Shown in pieces: positions 36,301 through 45,953 of a stretch of 64,000 bases of DNA. Positions within the stretch are counted from its first letter, which is position 1, and every line of letters starts with the position of its first letter. The DNA comes from Chelydra serpentina. Taxonomy: Eukaryota > Chordata > Testudines > Chelydridae. The notes under the pieces are model-generated. The model made no database searches. It was not told the DNA's origin and saw nothing but the letters and a program-made list of their open reading frames with translations. The DNA lies in assembly GCA_037349315.1 (NCBI GenBank), contig JBAIAC010000027.1, positions 3,038,001 to 3,102,000 of the forward strand. The letters are read 5' to 3'. The translations under genes were made by a program, and so were the position numbers.

Positions 36301-36420
36301 TCCCCTCCCCAAGGGGGGACGTGGTGGGCCAGTTCTGGGGCAGTGAAGGAGGAGAGTGAGTCCTGCGTGTTATCCCTGTCACTCCCTCCTGGGTTCACTC
36401 CCTTGCTCAGGGAAAAGCCC
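33331..36420. other. NCOR1-PIGL intergenic region
   Basis: About 3.1 kb between the divergent genes. It holds the outer CpG island arm, a G13 run at about 34925-34937, and ancient LINE-like tails at 35030-35130 and 35765-35850. The minus-strand open frame 36075-36695 runs antisense through the PIGL first exon and has no recognisable domain. I see no additional gene. Confidence 0.7.
35030..35130 (+). repeat. L3/CR1-like LINE tail fragment
   Basis: 'Gttaaagtgctgtacaagt', 'cagacagtccctgaccta' and 'aagagtttacaatctata' are the standard landmarks of this ancient LINE tail. Confidence 0.65.
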
Positions 36421-36498
36421 TTTCCAGCCGCGGAACCTTTCTGCCACTCATCCTTGTTCCCGCCCGGAACGACCTGGTTCCTTCCGGTTTCGGTCGCT
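36420..36498 (+). promoter_or_regulatory. PIGL: PIGL proximal promoter / 5' UTR
   Basis: A GC-rich stretch just upstream of the PIGL start contains ETS-type cores in both orientations (cccggaacg near 36463-36471 and ccttccggttt near 36480-36490). There is no TATA box. This fits a housekeeping promoter with a short leader. The start site itself is not visible. Confidence 0.5.
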
Positions 36499-36751
36499 AT
36501 GGCGCTGGCGCCGCTGGGTTCGCTCCTGGCGGCGCTACTTGCGCTGATGTGGCTGGGCTCGCGCTGGCTGCGACGACGCGTCGCGGGTTGGGGACACCGA
36601 ACCCTATGTGCGGCGGGACCAGCGCGGGCCGATGACGTACGTGCCCTGATCGTGACGGCGCACCCTGATGACGAAGCAATGTTCTTTGCTCCCACAATCC
36701 TCAGCCTGGGCAGGTTTCGGGCCCAACTCTGGCTGCTGTGCTGCTCTTCAG
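36499..36751 (+). CDS. PIGL: PIGL exon 1 (codons 1-84 plus one base)
   Basis: PIGL is the ER-membrane de-N-acetylase that converts GlcNAc-PI to GlcN-PI, the second step of GPI-anchor synthesis, facing the cytosol. The exon begins at ATG 36499 (G at -3 and +4) and ends at a phase-1 donor, TCAG|GTGAGG. Residues 4-20 form one hydrophobic membrane segment, followed by a basic stretch (SRWLRRRVAG). The zinc-binding catalytic motif AHPDDEAMFFAP lies at residues 54-65, the hallmark of the LmbE/PIG-L fold; the Asp/His pair is intact. An open frame reaches upstream to 36256, but ATG 36499 gives the expected signal anchor. Confidence 0.95.
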
Positions 36752-37004
36752 GTGAGGGAGGAGGGAGCTCGAGGGTGAGAAAGAGGACTGGGGGGTGGGT
36801 GTGGCCAACATTGACCAGGTGAGGGAAATGTCAACACACTGCACCCAGTGACACCTTATGCTGTGACATCATCATGCCATGATGTCATTACCCTGTGTTG
36901 CAGCCATGGTGACATCACCCAATCAGGCTTTTGTCCTGTAGCCAGCGTCCTCATGATGTCACCCGGCTTCACAATCATATAATGTAACTGAGTTGTGCCA
37001 TACC

Positions 37005-37124
37005 CAAGGTTGCCAGTTTTGATTGGACTATTCCTGGAGTTTTCATCACATGATATAATCTTTAATTAAAGATTAATCTTCAGTTCCTGGAGACTCCAGG
37101 ACAATCCTGGAGGTCGGCAACCCT
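37005..37124. mobile_element. Short MITE with 'agggttgcc' ends
   Basis: The left end caaggttgccagttt and right end ggtcggcaaccctag are inverted. 'Cctggagttttcatcacatg' and 'aatctttaattaaagatta' inside mark a small palindromic element family that I recall from reptile genomes. 120 bases, no coding potential. Confidence 0.7.
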
Positions 37125-37679
37125 AGTTTACCACATCATGACTGCAGTCCACCACGACATCACACTGTATGTTACAACTTCACAATCTTATGTGTGGCCT
37201 TGTAGTAGATGTGCACACCATTATGAAGTCATTGTCCCATCATGATACATTGTAGCATCGCTTACAAAATATCATCACACGGTGACAAAACACAATATTG
37301 CATGCATTAAAACGTCACCATGCTATTCAGGTCATAGTGCTCAAGAAATCATTGCACTCTAACTGACCCTAGTTTGATGCAATCCCCACTTGATAGCAGG
37401 CTAGAACATGTATAATTTAATGGAAAGTGGGCAGTGGTAACTCATGGGGACCAGTAGAGATGCTAATGATTAAGGTGTGGGAGGGTGGGTACATCCAGAA
37501 GACCATTCCCCAAATTCTGAAGTACTAGAACTGTGGTAGATATCAGTGGTTAGGAATCACTAGTAAGAAGTATAATAAAACTATATCTGATGTACTGAGT
37601 TCCATGCCAATTTTACCTCCCAAAACACTTTACAGTTAATTAGATAGACATTTAGTTGTATAGAAGCACAAACGTATGA

Positions 37680-37760
37680 TTGTTTATAAAACATAGTGTG
37701 CCTGGTGCTGCACAGACATAAAAGATAGGGTTTCTTCCCCAAGGAGCTTATAATGTAAGT
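37680..37760 (+). repeat. L3/CR1-like LINE tail fragment
   Basis: 'Cctggtgctgcacagacat', 'ttcttccccaaggagctta' and 'taatgtaagtta' are in the order of the ancient LINE tail also seen at 4530 and 35030. Confidence 0.6.
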
Positions 37761-38059
37761 TAAGGATCAAGAATCTTTTTGTCATGAATTTCCTTATTGG
37801 AAACTATATAGCGTCAAATGCACATCTGAGTAATTTTTTGATGGGAGAAGGGTCCCTCTGTAGGTCTCAAGACTCTAGGTAGCTCAGTTCTTCTGTTCCC
37901 AATTCTCAAGGCTTCAAGTCATTAAAACCTTTCTAGGTTGGAGTATTTGGAGCCCATTGGTGTTACTCTTTTATCAGTCAAAGTCTGTCACCCATCCAGA
38001 GCTGAATATGCAGCCTCCAGTGCATTGCTTGCTGGCTTGGATCATGAGAGACCAGAACT

Positions 38060-38300
38060 GGACCCCATTTGTCTTTCTCACATTGGCTGGGAACCGCAGC
38101 CAGTGGGAGCTGCGGGGGTGGGGCCTGCAGGGGCGGGCAACGTGCGGCGCGGAGTCGTCCCCTCCCGGCCCCTCCGCCACCTAGGAGCTACAGGGGGGGC
38201 CGTGCCAGTGGGAGCTGGGGAGCCCCCCACCCCAAGGTAAGCTCCCCTACTGCACTCCTCAGACCCTAGCCCTGAGACCCCTCCCACACACCCAAATTGC
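38060..38300 (+). mobile_element. GC-rich hAT-type element fragment
   Basis: An abrupt GC-rich block in an AT-rich intron, with 'ggctgggaaccgcagccagt', 'gggagctgcggggg' and 'ccaaggtaagctcccc'. It resembles the interior of the palindromic MITE at 12183. Termini and target duplication were not found, so it is probably truncated. Overlapping open frames on both strands are compositional. Confidence 0.55.
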
Positions 38301-40436
38301 TGCTGCTGGCCCAGGGGCTGCCTGGCTTATTTATTTGTGCAATAGATGAGGCTGATCAGATACTGTATTAAGGTTCCCATTATTTTCTTCTGTGAAATTT
38401 TAAAACAGAGGCAAAATGGCTACTTAAAAACCATCACACTTGCAATTTTCAGATCACAACCACAAATGCCACTAGAATTCATTGGAATTAGAGCACTGTG
38501 AGCAAATTGTTGTTGGTCACACAGTTCAGGGTGAATAACTGGTGGCACTAACACCCCAATAGCTCTCTTTAGTAGCTGCCACCCTATTGAGAGAGTTCCA
38601 TGGATGAGGTTCAGGAATACTAGCCACTCAATGCTTTTCAGTAGCAATGGCTGCCCAATAATGCTGTTTTGCATTTATGTAGTGCCTGTCATCCTAAGGT
38701 ATTTCACAAATGGTGAATCACATTCTGTTCTCATATATATGTGAATCTCACCCCACAACTTCAGTGGAAGTTGTGAGAGTGTAATCCAAGGACAGAAATT
38801 GGCCCTGTATACATACATTGTCACTGAAGCATAGCTATCTCTGCAGTGGAGGTCAGCAACTCACTAGCACACAGCACATTGCATAATAGCAGAGTAAATT
38901 TTGGCTGAGGAAAATCCTCACTCCTTCCAGTAGTATCCTGGGATCATTAAGATCCAAGAATAAGAGACAGAGACTCTGCTTCTAAAAGACTCTCACACAG
39001 TAAACTGTACAGAAGTATTTAAATCTACCTAGGAAGGATGTAGGTTTGAGTTGATCCTGCTGGGATCTGAGCCTCTGCCTCCAGGAAAGCTGTAGCGTTC
39101 CAACCGGATGTTTAGCTCAGTAGGTCATCCCTTTCATGGATGATCAGTATCAGAGCCTCATGAAGACACACATTTCTGGGCTGCAGTAAGAGTCTAAATG
39201 TTATTGTGATAAGAAACGTTGTCTCTTCTGAGGTTAATGTTTCACTCTGAGCATCATATAAAGCTGATTTTGACAGCTCAGATTGCAGCACTTCACCAGA
39301 TGAATGCTAGATTCGGATGACTCACCTCACAATAATAAAACGTTCAGTAATTCAGAATAGCTGACTACAAACTGGAATCACACATTAAAATGCTGTAGTA
39401 CTTTTTCATTGTATGGCTTGGAAGTTATCACTGGTGGCAATGGCCATGTTGCACCTTCTGAGGCCAGCTAAACTCTAACCTGGACTTTTAATGTTTCATG
39501 CTAACAAACAGACCAGGTAACATGAAGGCAGAATGAGAAGAAAATAATTAAATCAAGATAGCAGCCTGTGTCTTAAATTAATGAATCCTGGTTCCATGCT
39601 AGCCTTGGTCCCACTGCATCTATTATAAGTTTTCTAGAATGCTGTTTTCTAAATGCGGTTTTAACATATTTTAACATTCCTTTCTTGGTTCTGTAAATGC
39701 TTTTCAATTCTGCTCTGTTACCTCCTTCATGAACGTTACTTAGTACATTTGTTTTAGAAGCAGTGCAGATTTCTGAGGAATTAGTTTCTCGACACAGAGA
39801 TTATAATGATAGGAAATCTCATACGTGTCTTGTTAATTTTGACAGTGCTTCATTATTGTAGTATTCTAGTTTTATGTGAATATTCGTGCTCATGAAAAGT
39901 GCTCATGACCACACAGGAAACTTAAGCCCTTTAATTGTCAGTTAAATCACAAGCATTAGGTAGGCATGTTTCTTACACAGTACTGACACTCTGCTGTTCT
40001 GAAGTCTGAGGACCTAATCTTGAGCTGGTGTAAATTAGTGTAGTTCTGTTGAAGTCAGTGCAAGTACACTGATTTATGCCAACACAGAGTCTGACCTACC
40101 ACTTCTAGTAGTGAGGGAGGAGTTCAATTTTTGGTCTCTCCTAAGGAGACCGGTTATCACCAGTTGTGTTGTAGATACTTGTCTGCCAAGAACCTGACTG
40201 CAACGTACCATCTCATTTAATGGAGGCCACCTAGCTATTGTCAAATAGTAAGAGCTTTTGGTCCTCTCTCATCGGAAAGGTGATTTCCCCAATATTTGTA
40301 AAAAGGTCTTGACCAATAGTTTTAACATCATGATATATCAGTGATTTCCGTATAGGTAACGTGAGAACACAGACACTGGTTTATGTACTTGCTAAAATTT
40401 CATTAGTTTACAAGGATATCATAGAATCATAGAATA

Positions 40437-40812
40437 CTTTTTACTCAAAGCATAACTAACCCGTGGAACTCACTGCAACGAAAGATCATTGAGGCCAGGA
40501 GTTTAGTAGTAGTAAGAAAGGGATTAGACATTTATTTATATGGATAATAAGATCATTCACTGTAACACTAAAAAGGATAAAAACATAAGAGAGCTATAAA
40601 CCCTCATGCTTCAGGACATAAAGCCAGCCATTAATAGATTGGGGAAGGAGAGAGGGGGAAAAAAATCCCTAAGAGTAGGTTATTCCATAATTATTTATTA
40701 TGGGCTTTCTGGCATCTTCTGTTGAAGGATCTGATACTGGCCACTGTCAGAGACAGGATACTGGACTAGATGGACCATTGATCTGATTTGGTATGGCAAA
40801 TTCCTGTGTTCC
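40437..40812 (+). mobile_element. CR1 LINE 3' end, truncated
   Basis: The sequence follows the 3' terminal region of a reptile CR1: 'taacccgtggaactcactgc', 'gataaaaacataagag', 'catcttctgttgaaggatct', 'ggccactgtcagagacagga', 'actggactagatggacca' and a final 'ggtatggcaaattcctgtg'. It starts next to 'atcatagaatcatagaata' (40421-40439), which is the 3' microsatellite of a second CR1 type in the opposite orientation. No coding portion remains. Confidence 0.8.
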
Positions 40813-41132
40813 AACCAAGAAAACTCATTAATTATAAAGGGTCAAACTCTGCTCTAAGAGATGAATGTGCAACTCCATTTGGAGTCAAGGCAGGAACGTG
40901 GGTGTATTGGGTCCTAAAACTTTACACTGGGCCAAAGGGAGTGTTTCCTGAGTATAAGCTATAGGACTTGCTCCCCACAATATACCTCTTCCTCAGGTGG
41001 TTCCCCTAGTACTAAGTATTTTAAGATCTTACATTTGGTACCTACACATGCTTGAGGATTTGAGGACGGAGATGTTTGTTCCATGCTAAATTGAAGTAAA
41101 GTAGATAGTGTTACTGCATTTGTTATTCTCAG

Positions 41133-41232
41133 GAAATTACTACAATCAAGGGGAGATTCGTAAGAAAGAACTTGTACAGAGTTGTGCTGTCTTGGGGATC
41201 CCTCCTTCCAATGTAACAGTTATTGACCACAG
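41133..41232 (+). CDS. PIGL: PIGL exon 2
   Basis: The exon is 100 bases between acceptor gttattctcag and donor CACAG|GTAACC. Joined to exon 1 it restores Gly-85 and reads [32 protein letters not shown], then a split Arg codon. The GNYYNQGE(T/I)RKKEL block is diagnostic of PIGL. It follows the catalytic HPDDE motif in the LmbE-like fold. The next human exon begins with RDFPDDP; I found no such exon between 41233 and the window end, which fits PIGL's known long introns. Confidence 0.95.
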
Positions 41233-41756
41233 GTAACCATTTTTTAATTATGTCAGAATCCCATTGTTGTTTGTAAATAGGAAATATCAACTAATGCACC
41301 CTGGACTTGGAAATCTAGTAAATGTTTACCTAGTGTCCCATGCTGTGAACTTCATTATCAGTCAAATGAAAGTGTAGTGTAACATTTATTGGTTAACTTT
41401 TTAGTACTGTGTAAGTAAATCTAGGTCATTTGGAAGTGAATGCCAATATATCTTGGTGCTCAGATCATTTCAATTCAGGCCTGCTCACAAAGCAACTGGA
41501 AACACGACAAGTTCCCATGCTAGCTGGGTTCTTGCTCAGTGGGTCTGGGCAGCATAGTTATATTATTTCCCCCCATGAGTACTGTGCTAGCCAAACTGTT
41601 ATAGATGACCCCTCACACCAAGTCATCTATGAGCAAGTCTGTGCTACAGATATGACTATATCGAAGGACTGGTTACAGCATTATAATACAGCTGTTCCCT
41701 GACTTCGTTACAGTGTAGTTACAACTAATAGTGTAGATGGGCCCTTAACTATTCTC

Positions 41757-41985
41757 CATAATCAAGCTCCTGTAGTCACATTATGCCGATTGGAGAGAGC
41801 ACTCCCTTCAATATAATAAAACCAGCTCAACAAGTGGCAGTAGCTATGTCGGTGGGAGAGCATCTCCCTCCGACAGCCCTGTGCACATGAGCGCTTATGC
41901 CAGCAAAATTTATGTCGCTCGCGGGGGTGTATTTTTCACGTCCCTGAGTTTTGCCAACATAAAGCTTGTGTAGACATGGCCTTAT
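41757..41985. mobile_element. Harbinger-type MITE remnant
   Basis: The right end 'agcttgtgtagacatggcc' followed by TTA matches the usual '(TTA) ggccatgtctaca' terminus of reptile Harbinger MITEs. The matching left terminus is missing. A separate terminus-like 'agtgtagatgggccctta' ends at 41746, suggesting two adjacent truncated copies. Internal sequence includes 'tgtcggtgggagagcatctc'. Confidence 0.45.
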
Positions 41986-42099
41986 TCTTTTCAATGCTGT
42001 GTGGACATGAGGGTAGATGATGAAGTCAGCCTTCCTGTGTTTATGATTATTTTAGAAACTTTCTTCTGGAGAGGCAGTTTAACATTAGTTACCATGAAT

Positions 42100-42145
42100 T
42101 AGTGAATCATAGAACCCAATGATTGTAGAGACCCATTATGTCACT
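42100..42145 (-). repeat. CR1 3' terminal fragment
   Basis: 'Gaatcatagaacccaatgat' followed by 'tgtagagacccattatgtca' resembles the reverse complement of a CR1 3' end. Short. Confidence 0.5.
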
Positions 42146-43339
42146 CATTACACCTCCATGCAAGTACAGGCTGATGGCTGATACTAGAAATGGAGGAGAA
42201 ATGTGCAAGAAAACAATGAACAGGTGGTTGTTTTAGTTTTGAAGAACCATAATAAAAACAATAAAGAACTTTTTTATTAAAAAACAAAAACAATTAACTG
42301 TAAAGGCATGATTTAAACCCACAAAAGCAAGAAAAGCCAGACTAAATATCCAGGACCCAAGCTGACCTTTGTTCTTAACGTGCAACAAATTATTAAACAA
42401 TCAATTTGTAAGCACCTAGAGGATAATGGAGTTATAAGGAGTCCCCCTTTTAAGTGAATGGAGAGCTGTTCCCCTTCCCTTCTCTTGAGCTGCTTTTGGG
42501 TAACTCTGTTTTGCAGTGTTGCCGTATTGCAACAGTCAGTACTGTGTGGGGAAAAGATAAGTCACTGTGATTGGCAAAGTGTAAAGGAACAGAAAATATC
42601 CTGTAATTGGAGCAAGTGTCTCTTGAAATTTGCAAAAAATACTCAAAAAAATAGAAGTGGTGGTCCAGCTGGCCTGGTGACCGCTCTAGTGCAATGTGCA
42701 ATTGGTTAGTATATGATGGAAGCTTCCTGACACTGGTCACGCATTCTCACCAATATATGCAACCCAGAGCATTGTTTTGTGCAAGCAATACCTTGGTTTC
42801 CTTAAGGCTTAATAGATAAGGTAATTTAAAAAGAAGAGCCTTGATAACCTCTCCTGATTACAGCATATGTAAAAAATGACTGATGTGTGATCTTCACAAT
42901 AGAGGCAAGTGTCAGAAAGGCACAAAGGTAGATATTAACTTGAATGTGAGATAAAAAGTTAGGCCCTTATCTGTAAAGACCTTACTTCATCATCAGGTAC
43001 TGGCAAATAGACTAACTTTTTGCCAACAAGTTAAAGGGCCAACTCCTGAAGTTGTTACTCAATTCTTACTCAGACATCAGATCCCTTTTTATGAGCCAAA
43101 TCCTGAGTGCTGCTGAGCACTTGTAACTCACGTTGACATTGTTAGAAGCTGAGTGAGGACCGAGTTAAGAACTCTCATGCTGTTTTGAATACTGTCAATA
43201 CACAAGCACATCAGAGTTCCCTAGTGTGCCAAGTTTACTTCCAAGATGTATATTCCCCATTTCTGTGAAACAAAATGGTTAGAGGAGCAGGAATGTTTTT
43301 TAGAAAGTTAAGATTTATAGAGAAGCTGTTTTGTCTTGC

Positions 43340-43595
43340 TATTAGAACGAGGCAATGGGAATAAGGATTCCTGAATCTTATTCCAGCTCCACCAGCGATT
43401 CACTGTGTGACCTCGGGCAAATCATTAACCTCCCTATGCCTCCATTTCCACTTCTGTAAAATGGGGATTATAGTAAACGTATTTACCAGTTTGGCCTGAG
43501 GTGAGGCTTAATGAATTCATGTCTATTCAGTTCTTTGATCGCCTCAGATGGAAGTCGCTATAGCAGTACAAAGCGTTATTTATTATTATTGCCAT
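43340..43595 (+). repeat. MIR SINE
   Basis: 'Ttcactgtgtgacctcgggc', 'aaatcattaacctccctatg', 'cctccatttccacttctgta' and 'aaatggggattatagtaa' follow the MIR core and tail in order. Sense orientation relative to PIGL. Confidence 0.85.
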
Positions 43596-45249
43596 CACTA
43601 TTGCCATTAACCTTCCTTGAACTTCTATAGCTAGGAAGGAGGTGACATTTTCAGAAGGTTGCTCCTCTTTGGTGGTTTGTCAGTGGGTAAATTCTGAGCT
43701 CTTCTGTATTTTGTGCTTTCTTCCTAATTCTGCAGCAGAGAATTTCCCATAAACGTAAAGAGCTCTGCTTGACTCAAGGACCAGGGCAGACACACTGCCC
43801 ATTTTGTGTTCCTTACCCAAACACTGCATGCTTTACATTACCCAAGTTGCAACCTTGTATTTTGGTAAGGAAAAGGAAAACCCAAAGGATTGCTAGGTCT
43901 GGATCTGCTCCAGCCATTGTAGCATGGAGCTGAGTCATGCTACTTCCTCTTTCTTTGCATAATCTAAAATTGAGTTAGTAGAATTTTCAATATACAAAAG
44001 GGAAGCATATTTGAGGTGCAAAGTTGATTGACATTCTCAGTGTTCTCACTTGGCTGGGGTTGCATATAAAACCATACATGACACTTTCTTTTTACATATT
44101 CACACAAAACCCAAGCATCACTCAATCAGCCTAGAGTGGAATTTACACCAAGGACCTAACCTCTCATTAGGCAACCCTCTGAGCTTAAGGAATCCTTTAA
44201 AATAGCCCCAGGATTTCCAGGACAGTGTTTGTTCAGCGTTTTAAAAACATCTCTACTAAGCAACTGCTTTCTACTGATTTTTGGGTGGGCACTTAAGGCA
44301 ATTACTGTACATGTTTCCTCAGTTAAAAACAGCCTAAATCCAGTATACAACTAATGGCCCTAATTGTGGGCCACATTCCAACATAAAGGGTCTCCTCGCT
44401 GGGGAATCGCCCTGACGTAGCAGCATGCCCAGGAGAGGGAAAGGGACATGCCCAGGAGAGGGAACGGCCAACAGACCTCCCGTTCAAGACACTCATAACT
44501 TAGAGCAGTTGTTGGGGCTGTTAATTAGTTGTGCTGGGCACTACGGGCCAGGTAGAGAATTCGGAGAGGCAGGACAATTTACACCAGCTGAGGATCTAAC
44601 TCCAACAATTGACACCAGCTGAGGAGCTGCCTTAGAGGGCATCAAGATGGCTTAAAGCTAACTTTGTCCCACACGCCAGCCAGGCTTCACCTCCTGAGCT
44701 GCACAGGACTCAGAGTCCAGGATTTCCAAGTTAATTTCTGCAATTTAAACCCAGTTCCCACAATCAAGGAAAAAGACAGTTGGAGAGGGGAACAAAAACA
44801 TGTGCAAATTAAAAATCATTTTATTAATAATATGTAGGGCTGTTGATTAATCGCAGTTAACTCACACGATTAACTCAAATATTAATCGCAATTTAAAAAA
44901 TTAATCACGATTAATCGTAGTTTTAATCTCACTGTTAAACAATAGAATACCAATTGAAATTTATAAAATATTTGTGGATATTTTTCTATATTTTCAAATA
45001 TATTGATTTCAATTACAACACAGAATACAAAGTGTACACTGCTCACTTTATATTATAGTTTTTGATTACAAATATTTGCACTGTAAAAATGATAAACAAA
45101 AGAAATAGTATTTTTCAATTCACCTCATAGAAGTACTGTAGTGCAGTCTCTTTATCATGAAAATGCAACTTACAAATGTAAGGTTTTTTTTAACATAACT
45201 TCACTCAAAAACAAAACAATGCAAAACTTTAGAGCCTGCAGGTCCACTC

Positions 45250-45483
45250 AGTCCTACTTCTTGTTCAGCCAATCGCTAAGACAAACAAGTTTGTTTACAT
45301 TTACAGGAGATAGTGCTGCCCTCTTCTTATTGACAATGTCACCAGAAAGTGAGAACAGGCGTTCACATGGGATTTTTGTAGCCGGCGTTGCAAGGTATTT
45401 ACGTTGCCAGATATGCTAAACATTTGTATGCCCCTTCATGCTTCGGCCACCCTTCCAGAGGACATGCCTCCATGCTGATGACG
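45250..45483 (-). pseudogene. hAT transposase C-terminal dimerisation domain, relic
   Basis: On the minus strand the translation begins SMEACPLEGWPKHEGAYKCL, shifts frame by one base near 45411, then continues RKYLATPATKIPCERLFSL, SGDIVNKKRAALSPVNV, NKLVCLSDWLNKK and a stop near 45262. The CERLFS..G..V..KR motif is the hAT C-terminal dimerisation signature. There is no ATG, and it is easily missed. It cannot be expressed as part of a complete transposase in this copy. Confidence 0.8.
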
Positions 45484-45499
45484 CTCTTTAAAAAAATCA

Positions 45500-45953
45500 T
45501 GTGTTAATTAAATTTGTGATTGCATTCCTTGGGGGAAAATTGTATGTCTCCGGCTCTGTTTTCCCCGCATTCTGCCATATAGTTCATGTTATAGTAATCT
45601 CGGATGATGACTCAGCACATGTTGTTCATTTTTAGAACACTTTTGCTGCAGATTTGACAAAATGCAAACAGGGTACCCATGTGAGATTTCTAAAGATAGC
45701 TACAGCACTGGACCCAAGGTTTAAGAATCTGAAGTGCCTTCCAAAATCTGAGAGGGACGAGATGTGCAGCATGCTTTCAGAATTCTTAAAAGAGCAACAC
45801 TTCGATTCAGAAACTACAGAAACCGAACCACCAAAAAAGAAAATCAACCTTCTGCTGCTGGCATCTGACTCAGATGATGGAAATGAACATGCGTCGGTCT
45901 GCACTGCTTTGGATTGTTATCGAGCAGAACCTGTCATCAGCATGGACACGTGA
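45500..45953 (+). pseudogene. hAT transposase central region, relic
   Basis: A plus-strand frame from 45654 reads TKCKQGTHVRFLKIATALD, PRFKNLKCLPKSERDEMCSM, then an acidic/lysine linker (EPPKKKINLLLLASDSDD) and ends VISMDT with a stop. LDPRFKNL is a standard hAT transposase motif. Upstream, 45530-45640 in other frames gives GENCMSP-like and FPHSAI-like remnants. The reading frame stops exactly where the dimerisation domain should follow; that domain lies on the other strand to the left. Confidence 0.8.

Larger units (their letters stand above)
36752..41132 (+). other. PIGL: PIGL intron 1
   Basis: A 4.4 kb intron. Recognisable contents are a small MITE (37005-37124), an L3-like tail (37680-37760), a GC-rich hAT fragment (38060-38300) and a CR1 3' end (40437-40812). 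The remainder shows no exon or RNA gene. Confidence 0.85.

Noticed and set aside
36256..36498. Upstream in-frame extension of PIGL starting MHESFLGG
   Set aside because: It covers promoter sequence. ATG 36499 gives the expected membrane anchor and family length.
36075..36695. 206-codon minus-strand open frame antisense to PIGL exon 1
   Set aside because: GC-rich composition shadow with no domain, no homology that I recognise and no splice context.
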